A DNA stretch of 53,789 bases from Sediminispirochaeta sp. (GTDB lineage Bacteria; Spirochaetota; Spirochaetia; B11-G9), in the NCBI GenBank assembly GCA_024763455.1, contig JANTFL010000003.1:1-53789 (forward strand). Reading direction: 5' to 3'. Position numbers and translations under genes: made by a program. Below are positions 17,860 through 26,938 of this stretch, one piece after another. How positions within the stretch are numbered: the first letter of the stretch is position 1; the number at the start of each line of letters is the position of its first letter. The notes below the pieces were generated by a model. The model saw only the letters and a list, made by a program, of their open reading frames with translations, was not told where the DNA came from and made no database searches.

Positions 17860-18942
17860 CTATCCGTTCCTTGAAATAAAATCTTTCATAAAGTCAGACA
17901 AGGTCTGAACCATTTCAACAGGCATGGCGTTGTATATGGAAGCTCTGCATCCCCCGACACTCCTGTGCCCTTTAAGGAACATCATTCCTTCTTTTTCAGA
18001 CTCTGCGATAAATTTCTTCTCGAGATCCTCACTGCCCAGTCTGAAGACAACATTCATGGTTGACCGGAAAGCAGGATCAACAGGGGAGGTATAAAATCCG
18101 CCGCTCTCATCAATAGTACGGTAAAGAATGGAAGACTTCTCATCGGCACGTCTCTGCATTTCTGCAACCCCGCCGTTCTTTTTAACCCACTCTAAAAAGA
18201 GTTTTACTACCCAGATGGAAAAAACCGGAGGAGTATTGTACATTGCATTCTTTGAAGCGTGAAGCTTAAAATTCAGATAAGCAGGAAGGTCCTCCGGGGA
18301 TCTCTCCAACAGATCATCCCTGATAATCATAAACGCAGCACCCGCAGGTCCAAGATTTTTCTGAACACCGCCGTAAATCATGGCGAATTTTTCAACAGGG
18401 ATCTTTCTGCTCATAATGTCACTCGACATATCGGCAATCAGAGGAACACTGCCTGTTTCCGGCCAGTTTTTCCACTGAAGCCCCCCTATTGTCTCATTGG
18501 ATGTTATATGCAGATAGGCTGAATCTTTGGTCGGTTTTACAGAATATGGATCGGGAAGTGTTGTGTAGCCGCTGTCCTTACCGTCGAATACTACGTTTGT
18601 TTTCCCCAGTTTTTTTGCATCCGCAAGAGCCTTGTTTGCCCATGCACCGCTGACAGCATAGTCTGCACTTTTCCCGGCAGGAATAAAGTTCATGGGTATC
18701 ATGGCAAAGGTCAGCGTAGCACCTCCCCCGAGGAAAAGCACCGAATATCCCTCAGGAACCTCAAGCAGATCTTTCATAAGATTTATTGCTTCGTTGTGCA
18801 CATCATCATAGTACGTGTGCCGATGGCTCGCCTCTATAAGTGAAATACCATTACCCTTGTAATCAACAATATTTTCTTTGATCTCCTCAAGAACATCCAG
18901 AGGAATCATGCACGGTCCTGCAGAAAAATTAATTTTTCTCAT
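17860..18942 (-). CDS. serC: Phosphoserine aminotransferase
   Basis: 360 residues, standard size. It converts 3-phosphohydroxypyruvate and glutamate to phosphoserine and 2-oxoglutarate, using pyridoxal phosphate. Diagnostic blocks are NFSAGPCMIP at the N-terminus, GISLIEASHRH, VLFLGGGATLTFAMIP, and the PLP lysine in YGGVQKNLGPAG. The C-terminal VGGCRASIYNAMP also fits. Its ATG overlaps the stop of the serA-like gene by four bases. No serB (phosphoserine phosphatase) is in the window. Confidence 0.96.
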   Translation of the reverse strand: MRKINFSAGPCMIPLDVLEEIKENIVDYKGNGISLIEASHRHTYYDDVHNEAINLMKDLLEVPEGYSVLFLGGGATLTFAMIPMNFIPAGKSADYAVSGAWANKALADAKKLGKTNVVFDGKDSGYTTLPDPYSVKPTKDSAYLHITSNETIGGLQWKNWPETGSVPLIADMSSDIMSRKIPVEKFAMIYGGVQKNLGPAGAAFMIIRDDLLERSPEDLPAYLNFKLHASKNAMYNTPPVFSIWVVKLFLEWVKKNGGVAEMQRRADEKSSILYRTIDESGGFYTSPVDPAFRSTMNVVFRLGSEDLEKKFIAESEKEGMMFLKGHRSVGGCRASIYNAMPVEMVQTLSDFMKDFISRNG

Positions 18943-19829
18943 TTCTTATTTACTCCCTTGTTAAATTCTTCAATGATTGCAAAAGCTTCATCCCCGATTC
19001 TCAGCAGGTTTTCGCCGCTGCTCGCCCCCAGATGCGGGGTCATAAGAGTGTTTTTGGCCTTTAGAATCGGATAATCAGGGGATGGAGGATCGGTAGGCCA
19101 TACATCAACAGCATACGCTCTGAGACGTCCATCGTTGAGAGCAGCTGCGACATCTACAGCATGTATACACCCGCCTCTTCCGGTGTTAATCAGTACCGGT
19201 TTTTTTGAAAACGAATCTATCACATCTTTATTCATCATCCCTTCGGTTTCAGGGGTCAGGGGAAGGTGCATAGAAATATAGTCAGCATCCTTGACTGCTT
19301 CTTTTAAGGAGGGTTTCATTTCAGCAAGTTCACTTTTCTGCACATACTTATCGAAAGCAACTACCCTCATACCGAACGCAGCTGCCCTTTTAGCAACCTC
19401 TTTGGCAATATTACCTATCCCAACAAGGCACAGGGTCTTTCCATAAAGTTCAGTTCTCTTTAACTGTTTCTTTATCCACTCACCCTTTACCATACTGTTA
19501 TGTGCTTCCACTATGCGGTTTGGAACTGCCAACATCAAGGAAAACGTAAGTTCAGCTACTGCAATTGATGAAGCTTTCGGAGTATTCCTTACCTGGATCC
19601 CCTTGGACTCAGCATACCCTTTATCAATATTGTCAATACCGACACCGCCTCTGATAATAAGCTTTAGATTCTTGGCTTTGTCGATATATTCCCTATCACA
19701 CTTGGTTTTGCTTCTTACGAGAACAACATCAGCTTCAGGCAGTCTCGCCTTATCATCAGTCACCTCACCGAATACAGAAAGCCGATCGCTTAGACTCGGA
19801 TCGAATGCATCTGAGATTAGAATTAACAT
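18939..19829 (-). CDS. serA: D-3-phosphoglycerate dehydrogenase-like 2-hydroxyacid dehydrogenase (short form)
   Basis: 296 residues, lacking the C-terminal ACT regulatory domain of long SerA. The NAD-binding glycine motif is VGIGNIAKEVAKRAAAFG. The active-site arginine is expected in the conserved IRGGVGIDNID stretch, and the histidine is in MTPHLGAS. At the position of the usual catalytic glutamate (E. coli FPTEP) this protein has WPTDP, with Asp at residue 247. Position as first gene before serC supports phosphoglycerate oxidation, the first step of serine synthesis. AGGAGAGG lies just before ATG 19829 and a clear promoter upstream. Confidence 0.85.
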   Translation of the reverse strand: MLILISDAFDPSLSDRLSVFGEVTDDKARLPEADVVLVRSKTKCDREYIDKAKNLKLIIRGGVGIDNIDKGYAESKGIQVRNTPKASSIAVAELTFSLMLAVPNRIVEAHNSMVKGEWIKKQLKRTELYGKTLCLVGIGNIAKEVAKRAAAFGMRVVAFDKYVQKSELAEMKPSLKEAVKDADYISMHLPLTPETEGMMNKDVIDSFSKKPVLINTGRGGCIHAVDVAAALNDGRLRAYAVDVWPTDPPSPDYPILKAKNTLMTPHLGASSGENLLRIGDEAFAIIEEFNKGVNKK

Positions 19830-19858
19830 AGTACCTCTCCTATTAGAATATATAACTT

Positions 19859-19887
19859 ATCCTAAATCAGAGCGAGGTAAATGTCAA
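19859..19887 (-). promoter_or_regulatory. Sigma70-type promoter of the serA-gcvPB operon
   Basis: On the minus strand TTGACA (19887-19882), 17-base spacer, TAGGAT (19864-19859). The leader to ATG 19829 would be only about 25 bases, too short for a glycine riboswitch. Confidence 0.7.
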
Positions 19888-19950
19888 TTATATAATAAAA
19901 TATTAATATTTTCCGTAATGACAGGTATATACACCCCGGAGAAAATAAAA

Positions 19951-19974
19951 AGGACCGACAGCGAAATCGGTCCT
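19951..19974 (-). terminator. Rho-independent terminator of rpsU
   Basis: Arms AGGACCGA and TCGGTCCT with an eight-base loop; on the minus strand followed by TTTTATTTTC. It lies about 20 bases after the rpsU stop and separates it from the serA promoter. Confidence 0.85.
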
Positions 19975-19995
19975 CTTTCCTACAGAATGGCTATT

Positions 19996-20214
19996 TTAGT
20001 AATTCTTCATGGACTGAAGTTTTCTAACCTTCTTCATCTGTTTTCGTTTAAGAGCTTTGTTCTTTCTGTTTTTTATGGTGGAAGGTTTTTCGAAGTATTC
20101 TTTCTTTTTCCATTCTCTGATAATGCCTTCCTTTTCAACCATTCGCTTAAAGCGCTTGATCGCTTTTTCCAGCGGCTCTGTTTCATCAACTTTTACAAAA
20201 GCTATATGAATCAC
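19996..20214 (-). CDS. rpsU: 30S ribosomal protein S21
   Basis: 72 residues, highly basic, with the S21 pattern: [18 protein letters not shown] near the N-terminus, [13 protein letters not shown] in the middle, and a Lys/Arg-rich tail. S21 sits on the small subunit platform near the 3' end of 16S rRNA and helps initiation. GGGGGTGA gives a strong ribosome site before ATG 20214. The gene has its own promoter and terminator, so it is monocistronic even though recJ lies upstream in the same direction. Confidence 0.95.
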   Translation of the reverse strand: MIHIAFVKVDETEPLEKAIKRFKRMVEKEGIIREWKKKEYFEKPSTIKNRKNKALKRKQMKKVRKLQSMKNY

Positions 20215-20245
20215 CCCCTTTCTGAATACTCAGCCGTATGAGGAA

Positions 20246-20275
20246 ATCCTACCCTTAAAAAGGGACAAATGTCAA
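20246..20275 (-). promoter_or_regulatory. Sigma70-type promoter of rpsU
   Basis: On the minus strand TTGACA (20275-20270), 18-base spacer, TAGGAT (20251-20246). The -10 hexamer is identical to that of the serA promoter. Confidence 0.68.
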
Positions 20276-20279
20276 GAGA

Positions 20280-22403
20280 CTATCCGCTTACGGACCTTTT
20301 AACATCCAGTAAGGTAAGCTGCAGATTTTCAGTGTTCTGGAAGTAGTTCCTCCCTAACCTGAAAACTACATCAACCCTGTCATCTTTTGAGAACTCTACC
20401 CCAACCTTCTCTGCTGCCTTCCAGTAGAGTCCCGGCCATTTGTATTTCCCCGAATCAAGGAGCATTTTTACGTGTTGTTGAGCACTCTTGCCGATAATAT
20501 CGATGTTCAGGATTTTCATTCCCTTTGCAAGGAACTGAAGAGGAGGATTCCCCTCTCCGTATGGCTCAAACATTTCGACAATATCTATGAGGCCGGGCTC
20601 AATGTAGTTCAACGGCAGCTGTGCATCTATAAAAAGGGAAGCCTCTTTTTTCTCAGGCATATCCATTCTACGGACCTCATTTTTCAGGCTGAAAATAAAT
20701 TTCTCCAGATTTTCCTCAACTAAACTGAATCCGGCCGCATAATCGTGCCCCCCGAAATCAATGAAGTATTCAGAAAATTTCTGCAGGAATTCCTTTACCT
20801 TGAAACCATTTGTACTCCGGATAGATCCAATCATGTTTTTGTCAATTGCAGTAACCACCAGAGCCGGAACTCCAAAGTAGGATACAAGACGGGAAGCGAT
20901 TATCCCTGTTATCCCCCTTTTGATACTGCGGTCAACAACCACAACCATCTTGCCGTCTGTTTCATCAAGTCTCTTCTCAGCTCCTGCAAGGACACGGTCC
21001 CAAACAGATTCTCCAAGTTTTTTTCTGGCTTTGTTCATCCCGATTATCTCAACTGCCAGCTCCTGCCGTCTGCTTTCCGAATCTGTAATAAAAAGCTCTG
21101 CAGCCTTGGATGGTTCACCCATCCTCCCGGTGGCATTTATAACCGGGGTAATCTGCCAGCCAACATCAGTTGTGCTTATTCTTTTCCCCAACAGATTCTG
21201 CTGCATAAGGAGCGCATGGAGCCCTTTACGTTTGGTATTGTTAAGCAGCCTCATTCCGTTCTTTATCAGTATCCTGTTTTCGTCTCTCAGGGGCATCATA
21301 TCGGCAATCGTGCCCAGGGCTGTCAGGTCAAGACTCTCTTCAAAGGTATTGGTCTTCTGCCTAAGCTCTATCTCCATGTACGTCTTGAACAAATTAAACA
21401 AAACGTCAATTTCTTCAAGAGTCTTGCCAGTAAAAAGTGCGGCTCTGCTCCTTTCCCTCATTTGAAGAAGGCTTTTTCCCTTCAGGGAGGTATACTCCTT
21501 CCAAAGGACCTCTGCAAGATCATAAAGGTGGATATCCGCGTCCGGACCAAACACCTTCCTGAGCATTGCAAGCTGAACATCTTTCTCATAGACAAAAATG
21601 TGCTTTCCCACAAGAAAAGTTCCCAGACGGGTCTGCTCTATCCGTACCAAACCAGGTACAATGTTTTCGGTAATTCTTTCAATCTCAATGAGATTTGTCA
21701 GTCTCACAGCATCAAGGATATAGGTATCGTTTCCAGGTCTTACGTTTAACAGAACGATCTCCTGTTTGTAGAAATCGGTCACAGCAAAGTTAAGCGCCCA
21801 TATAACCTTTAACACAACCCCGCAGCCGGCCAGGTGTTCAAAGGGGTAGGAAGAATCTACCAGTTTGGGATTCACAATTGCAGCAGCAGAAGGCAGCACT
21901 TCTGAAGGAAGATGATGATCGATAACAATGGTATCTATCCCAAGATCTGCAGCATACTCAATCTCACTAACATTCGAAATTCCGCAATCAACAGTGATAA
22001 TAAGACTGCCGTCTTCCCCGGCAAAAGAATCTATTACCGATTTTGTTACACCATAGGGCTCATCCCCCTCGGGAAGTGACCATCGGGCATCAATTCCAAT
22101 CTCTTTTAATGCATTTTTAAGAAGTACAGTGGATGTTATTCCATCCACATCCCTGTCCCCGATAATAATTACTTTCTCCTCTTCCGAAGCCGCCTGCAGG
22201 ATACGGTCGACTGCATCCTCCATCTCTTCAAAAAGAAAAGGGTTATGAAGATAGCGAAGATCGCTTTCAAGATAGAACAACAGGTCTTCCGGTTTTGTTA
22301 CCCCCCTGCGGACAAGAATCGATGCAGCCAAGAGAGGGATGTTATACTTTTCCGCTATCTTTTTCACATGTTCCTTGTTTATCTCTTTTTTATTCCATTC
22401 CAT
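20280..22403 (-). CDS. recJ: Single-stranded-DNA-specific 5'-3' exonuclease RecJ
   Basis: 707 residues, longer than the E. coli enzyme (577). DHH phosphoesterase motifs are present: IIGDRDVDGITS (motif I), TVDCGIS, VIDHHLPSE (the DHH motif) and NATGRMGEPSKA. DFGGHDYAAGFS marks the DHHA1 domain. The C-terminal part has the OB-like RecJ segment. An insertion around residues 215-330, between the DHH motif and ALGTIADMMPL, accounts for extra length. RecJ degrades single strands in RecFOR repair and mismatch repair. AAGGAT precedes ATG 22403, nine bases after the recO stop, so the two repair genes are coupled. Confidence 0.95.
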   Translation of the reverse strand: MEWNKKEINKEHVKKIAEKYNIPLLAASILVRRGVTKPEDLLFYLESDLRYLHNPFLFEEMEDAVDRILQAASEEEKVIIIGDRDVDGITSTVLLKNALKEIGIDARWSLPEGDEPYGVTKSVIDSFAGEDGSLIITVDCGISNVSEIEYAADLGIDTIVIDHHLPSEVLPSAAAIVNPKLVDSSYPFEHLAGCGVVLKVIWALNFAVTDFYKQEIVLLNVRPGNDTYILDAVRLTNLIEIERITENIVPGLVRIEQTRLGTFLVGKHIFVYEKDVQLAMLRKVFGPDADIHLYDLAEVLWKEYTSLKGKSLLQMRERSRAALFTGKTLEEIDVLFNLFKTYMEIELRQKTNTFEESLDLTALGTIADMMPLRDENRILIKNGMRLLNNTKRKGLHALLMQQNLLGKRISTTDVGWQITPVINATGRMGEPSKAAELFITDSESRRQELAVEIIGMNKARKKLGESVWDRVLAGAEKRLDETDGKMVVVVDRSIKRGITGIIASRLVSYFGVPALVVTAIDKNMIGSIRSTNGFKVKEFLQKFSEYFIDFGGHDYAAGFSLVEENLEKFIFSLKNEVRRMDMPEKKEASLFIDAQLPLNYIEPGLIDIVEMFEPYGEGNPPLQFLAKGMKILNIDIIGKSAQQHVKMLLDSGKYKWPGLYWKAAEKVGVEFSKDDRVDVVFRLGRNYFQNTENLQLTLLDVKRSVSG

Positions 22404-22412
22404 TATAAATCC

Positions 22413-23150
22413 TTAAAACTTAAGCGAATTCAGTCTCACTTCGAGAAGGTTTTCAACCATTAAAAGAAGTACTCTCTTCACAGAAAGAAGCGATTTTTGA
22501 TCCAGTCCAATACTCATCGATGATTCAAAATCCATCCCAAGAGTATGGGTAAGGTATTTTCTCATTCCTCCCGTAATCAGGGAGGAGGATCCAGCGCACC
22601 TGCCGCAGACAAAACTGCTGTCTTCTTCTCTTAAAAAGAGAGGCTCGGAATAATCAACCTCAGCCCCGCAGCTGCTGCAGCTGCCAAGATCCGGCTGATA
22701 CCCGGAAAAGGCGAGAAAACGCCACAGAAACTGTATTACAACCAGATCGATTCTTCTGTAATCACAGGTATCAAGAACTGATAACGCATTTTTTACCTGG
22801 AGATACAGAGGGGACCACTCTCCCCCTCCGCCATAGGATTTTAATACAATCTCGGATAAAAGAGAAGCCCTGAAGAATCTTTCAAGATCTCCTCTTATAC
22901 CGGTGTAAGTCCTTCTCTCCTCTGCATCTGCAACCTTGTAGCTCTTTTTTACCGGGTTGTAGTAAAACTGGATATACAGCAGGGAAAAAGGATCAGTAGC
23001 TCCGGAGAGCTTACTCTTCCCCTTATATCCGCCGTAAACGACAGCATCAACAAGTCCCAGGTCCGGGGTGATGCAGGAAACCCCTTTATGATAATCCCCG
23101 ATTCTCCGTGTACGCAGTATAATTGCTTCGGATGTGATATTCCTGTTCAT
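22413..23150 (-). CDS. recO: DNA repair protein RecO
   Basis: 245 residues. The N-terminal OB-fold begins SEAIILRTRRIGDYHKG. A four-cysteine zinc site is seen as CSSC followed about 25 residues later by CGRC, then TGGMRKYLTHTL as in the family C-terminal domain. RecO loads RecA on SSB-coated single-stranded DNA with RecR. No Shine-Dalgarno precedes ATG 23150; the upstream CATAAT lies only five bases away, so initiation may be leaderless or weak. It is divergent from lon and leads into recJ. Confidence 0.93.
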   Translation of the reverse strand: MNRNITSEAIILRTRRIGDYHKGVSCITPDLGLVDAVVYGGYKGKSKLSGATDPFSLLYIQFYYNPVKKSYKVADAEERRTYTGIRGDLERFFRASLLSEIVLKSYGGGGEWSPLYLQVKNALSVLDTCDYRRIDLVVIQFLWRFLAFSGYQPDLGSCSSCGAEVDYSEPLFLREEDSSFVCGRCAGSSSLITGGMRKYLTHTLGMDFESSMSIGLDQKSLLSVKRVLLLMVENLLEVRLNSLKF

Positions 23151-23250
23151 TTCGTATTATGATAATGTAAAAGAAAAAGAATGTGTACATACTGAATATT
23201 ATTTATTATATTTATTTTACAATACAACAACATAAGAGAGAGAGAATACT

Positions 23251-25599
23251 ATGCCGGAAAAACAGATAATACCTGTTGATCAGATCATGCCGAATAAACT
23301 GCTTATTATACCACTTGTAGGAAAACCCATTTTCCCGGGTATTTTTACACCTCTTATTATTGAATCAAAGCACGATATAAGTGTTGTAGAAAAAGCACTT
23401 TCCGTCGACGGAATGATAGGACTGCTCCTTGAAAAAGGAGATGAGGAGTCAGAAGGAGACCTGCCTGAGAAGGACAAACTCTACTCGGTAGGAACTGCTG
23501 CAAAGATAGTAAAAAAAATCAATCTCCCTGACGGCGGATTGAATATCTTCATATCAACCATAAAGAGGTTCAAAGTAAAAAAATTCCTTACCGACACAAA
23601 TCCTCTGGTAGCGGCAGTTGAGTATCTTGAAGATGCAAACGATTCTTCTATGGAAGTAAAGGCATTGACAAGATCTCTATTGACACAGATGAAACAGCTT
23701 TCGGAGAATAATCCTCTTTTTTCAGAAGAGATGAGGCTTAATATGGTCAATATTGACCAGCCGGGGAAAATAGCTGACTTCATTACGTCGATACTGAATA
23801 TTGAACGGGAAGTTCAGCAGAATATCCTCGAGATTCTTGATGTGCAGAAAAGAATGGAAGAGGTTCTTGTGCATATTACCAAAGAGCAGGAATTGCTAAA
23901 GATTCAAAAAAGAATCCAGAAGCAGATAAACGAAAAGATAGAAAAGAGCCAGCGGGAATACTTTTTAAGAGAAGAGCTCAAAGCAATTAAAAGTGAACTC
24001 GGGATGGAGGTCGATGCAAAGAGCAGTGAGTACAAACGGTTCAAGGATGCAATTGAAAAACTAAAGTTCGAGGGCGAGGTAAAGGAGCAGGTTGAAAAGG
24101 AACTTGAGAAGTTCTCACTTATGGATCCCAATGCATCGGAATTTGTAGTCACAAGAAACTATCTTGACACTATTGTTTCCCTCCCCTGGGAAGACCCTGC
24201 ACCTGAGGATTTTGATATCGGGGAGGCAAAAAAGATTCTGGACAAGGATCACTACGGTCTTGAGGATGTCAAAGAAAGGATTCTGGAGTATCTTGCAGTA
24301 AGGAAGCTGAAAAAAGATAACAGAGGATCCATAATCTGCCTTGTGGGAGCTCCCGGTGTGGGCAAAACTTCAGTGGGCAAATCAATAGCAAGAGCCTTGA
24401 ACAAGAAATTCTTCCGTTTCTCCGTTGGCGGTATGAGGGATGAAGCGGAGATAAAAGGGCACAGGCGGACGTATGTGGGCGCGATGCCCGGAAAGATTAT
24501 TCAGGGGCTTAAAATTGTCAAAACCAGGAATCCTGTTTTTATGATTGATGAAATTGATAAAATGGGATCCTCCTATCAGGGAGATCCCTCCTCAGCGCTG
24601 CTGGAAGTACTTGATCCTGAACAGAATAACGCTTTTAGAGATCATTACCTGGATATACCCTTTGATGTCTCAAATATCCTGTTCATTGTGACAGCGAATA
24701 CTCTGGATACTATCCCGAGGCCTCTTCTGGACAGGATGGAAGTGATCAGGCTCTCGGGGTATATAAAAGAGGAAAAAATCGCCATTGCTACCAAATATCT
24801 TATTCCCAAATCTCTATCCAGAACAGGATTGTTAAAAAAACATGTGAAATACTCAAAAGCAGCTCTGTCATATATTGCCGTTCATTACGCCAGGGAATCC
24901 GGAATGAGAAACTATGAAAAAGCTCTGGATAAAATACACCGGAAAATAGCAAAAAAGATGGTTCTCGGCGATATAAAACCCCCCGTGTCCATAAAACCTG
25001 AAAGCCTTCAGGATTACCTTGGCAAACCTGTATTCAGGGAGGACAATGTAAAATCTATTACCGGTCCCGGTATGATAACAGGACTCGCCTGGACAAACTT
25101 CGGAGGGGATACTCTCCTTATAGAAGCAGTTGCCATCCCCGGCAAGGGAGGCTTTAAACTGACCGGTCAGATGGGGGATGTAATGAAGGAATCTGCATCA
25201 ATAGCATATTCATACATCCGTTCCATTGCCTCAGACTATGGAGTAAAACCCGATTACTTTGATTCTTGCACAATTCACCTCCATATCCCTGAAGGGGCAA
25301 CCCCCAAAGACGGTCCATCTGCCGGAGCAGCCATGGCTGGAGCACTTCTGTCTCTGGCAATGGGCAAACAGGTTAAAAAGAATACAGCCATGACGGGAGA
25401 GTTGTCTCTGACGGGGAAAGTACTCCCCATTGGAGGTCTTAAAGAGAAGGTCATTGCCGCCCGTAGAAACGGAATAAAAAGGGTCCTGATCCCTGAAACA
25501 AACCTGCGTGATCTTGACGAAATACCGGATTATATTAAAAAGGGAATTAAATTCCATACCGTTTCAACAATGAAAGAGGTAATAGACCTTATTTTTTAA
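23251..25599 (+). CDS. lon: ATP-dependent protease Lon
   Basis: 782 residues, the normal size for bacterial LonA. The N-terminal substrate domain spans ~15-210, a coiled coil ~210-270, then the AAA+ domain with Walker A GAPGVGKTSVGKS and Walker B VFMIDEIDKMG. The protease domain has the catalytic Ser in KDGPSAGAAMAGALL and Lys in GGLKEKVIAARR. It degrades misfolded and regulatory proteins in the cytoplasm. The ribosome site is a GA repeat (AGAGAGAGAGAA) rather than a true AGGAGG. No CIRCE element is seen upstream. The U32 gene follows after 23 bases. Confidence 0.97.
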   Translation: MPEKQIIPVDQIMPNKLLIIPLVGKPIFPGIFTPLIIESKHDISVVEKALSVDGMIGLLLEKGDEESEGDLPEKDKLYSVGTAAKIVKKINLPDGGLNIFISTIKRFKVKKFLTDTNPLVAAVEYLEDANDSSMEVKALTRSLLTQMKQLSENNPLFSEEMRLNMVNIDQPGKIADFITSILNIEREVQQNILEILDVQKRMEEVLVHITKEQELLKIQKRIQKQINEKIEKSQREYFLREELKAIKSELGMEVDAKSSEYKRFKDAIEKLKFEGEVKEQVEKELEKFSLMDPNASEFVVTRNYLDTIVSLPWEDPAPEDFDIGEAKKILDKDHYGLEDVKERILEYLAVRKLKKDNRGSIICLVGAPGVGKTSVGKSIARALNKKFFRFSVGGMRDEAEIKGHRRTYVGAMPGKIIQGLKIVKTRNPVFMIDEIDKMGSSYQGDPSSALLEVLDPEQNNAFRDHYLDIPFDVSNILFIVTANTLDTIPRPLLDRMEVIRLSGYIKEEKIAIATKYLIPKSLSRTGLLKKHVKYSKAALSYIAVHYARESGMRNYEKALDKIHRKIAKKMVLGDIKPPVSIKPESLQDYLGKPVFREDNVKSITGPGMITGLAWTNFGGDTLLIEAVAIPGKGGFKLTGQMGDVMKESASIAYSYIRSIASDYGVKPDYFDSCTIHLHIPEGATPKDGPSAGAAMAGALLSLAMGKQVKKNTAMTGELSLTGKVLPIGGLKEKVIAARRNGIKRVLIPETNLRDLDEIPDYIKKGIKFHTVSTMKEVIDLIF

Positions 25600-25622
25600 G
25601 GTATTATTAAAGAGGGGAAATA

Positions 25623-26861
25623 ATGGAACTGCTCGCACCTGCCGGAAATTTGGAAAAATTGTACTACGCTTATGAATACGGTGCAGATGCCGCCTATATT
25701 GGCATTAAAAACTTTTCCCTCCGGGCAAAGGCTGATAACTTTTACGAGGATGAATGGGAGCAAATTCGCACAATAAAAGGTAATAAAAAACTCTTCGGAG
25801 CTCTGAACATCTATTTTCACAACAGGGATCTGAAGAACCTTGAGGAAAACATTGACTATTTTAAAATGTACCCCTTTGACGCTTTTATTATAAGTGATCT
25901 TGGAATTATTCCGCTTTTAAAAAAACATTTTCCCGATACTCCCCTGCATTTGAGTACCCAGGCTAACTGCCTTAATAAAGAATCCGCAAAAATGTACCGT
26001 GATCTCGGCTTTACCAGGATCATCCTCGGCCGGGAAACTCCCCTCGAAGAGATAAAAGAGATGCGTGATTATCTGCCGGATATTGAACTTGAAGCATTTG
26101 TTCACGGAGCAATGTGCATTGCATATTCCGGCAGATGTTTCTTGAGCAGATATATGTCAGACCGCAGTGCAAATCAGGGAGATTGTGCCCAGTCCTGCCG
26201 CTGGCAGTACAGGTACCTTGAAGAAAAACAGCGTCCCGGGGAATATATGCCTGTCATTGAGGGAGACGGTTTTACCACAGTACTGTCTTCGAAAGATATG
26301 TGTCTTATTGATTATCTCGACAAATTCTACGATGCCGGTGTTGATTCACTCAAGATAGAGGGGAGAATGAAGTCGATTTATTATACAGCAGTAGTAACCA
26401 GAGCATACAGAAAAATGATTGATGCTTTGGAAGGTAAAGCGGTAGAGAATCTCGAAGAATATAAGAAAGAGATCTATAAGGTAAGCCATAGGGAGTTCTC
26501 TACGGGATTTTATTTTGGAAAGGAAGAGATCGAACAATCAACCACTATCAGTTATGAGAGGCACTATGCCTTTCTCGGCTCCATTGGAGAACCTGTTTCT
26601 CCCGGTGAACACCGGCTAATAGTTAAAAACCAGATCCGAAAGGAGGACGCTATTGAGTATATAGGGCCGGATATCCTATACGAAAAAGATTCTGCTTTTA
26701 GTATCAGAGATGAGAACGGTATTGAAGTGGACAAGGCCGATCACGGTAAATTCTACACAATTAAGTCCGCAGTTCCTCTTAAAAAAGGTTACATTTTACG
26801 AAAACCAACCGCCGCTGCCCAGCCTGTTTTCGAAAAAGCACAGCAGCCGGTTGAAACATAA
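25623..26861 (+). CDS. Peptidase U32-family protein (TrhP/YegQ-like tRNA or rRNA hydroxylation factor)
   Basis: 412 residues. The N-terminus MELLAPAGNLEKLYYA and the cysteine pattern C-x6-C-x15-C-x3-C (in HGAMCIAYSGRC ... GDCAQSC) are the U32 hallmarks and probably bind an iron-sulfur cluster. Despite the peptidase name, characterised relatives TrhP and RlhA hydroxylate uridine or cytidine in RNA using prephenate-linked chemistry. Length fits the B. subtilis YrrO/E. coli YegQ group, but which RNA is modified cannot be told. GAGGGGAAATA precedes ATG 25623. It is probably cotranscribed with lon. Confidence 0.85.
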   Translation: MELLAPAGNLEKLYYAYEYGADAAYIGIKNFSLRAKADNFYEDEWEQIRTIKGNKKLFGALNIYFHNRDLKNLEENIDYFKMYPFDAFIISDLGIIPLLKKHFPDTPLHLSTQANCLNKESAKMYRDLGFTRIILGRETPLEEIKEMRDYLPDIELEAFVHGAMCIAYSGRCFLSRYMSDRSANQGDCAQSCRWQYRYLEEKQRPGEYMPVIEGDGFTTVLSSKDMCLIDYLDKFYDAGVDSLKIEGRMKSIYYTAVVTRAYRKMIDALEGKAVENLEEYKKEIYKVSHREFSTGFYFGKEEIEQSTTISYERHYAFLGSIGEPVSPGEHRLIVKNQIRKEDAIEYIGPDILYEKDSAFSIRDENGIEVDKADHGKFYTIKSAVPLKKGYILRKPTAAAQPVFEKAQQPVET

Positions 26862-26887
26862 AAGGACAGCTCTGCCCTCAATAAAAT

Positions 26888-26912
26888 AACCGCCTCTTTT
26901 TAGGAGGCGGTT
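26888..26912. terminator. Bidirectional terminator between the U32 gene and glyA
   Basis: Arms AACCGCCTC and GAGGCGGTT with a seven-base loop. The plus strand runs into TTTCT and the minus strand into ATTTTATT. It lies between convergent genes. Confidence 0.8.
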
Positions 26913-26938
26913 TTTCTACGCTTAACGGCATTCTATAA

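Noticed and set aside
19830..19990. Glycine riboswitch before the serine/glycine operon
   Set aside because: The promoter leaves only about 25 bases of leader, and the rest of the gap is the rpsU terminator.
19513..20241. 242-residue open frame on the plus strand spanning serA, the gap and rpsU
   Set aside because: It crosses two real genes, a promoter and a terminator on the other strand and has no ribosome site.
20745..21749. 334-residue open frame on the plus strand
   Set aside because: Antisense to recJ, whose motifs are unmistakable.
23151..23250. CIRCE or other heat-shock operator before lon
   Set aside because: No TTAGCACTC-N9-GAGTGCTAA pattern; the gap is AT-rich without a clear promoter on either strand.
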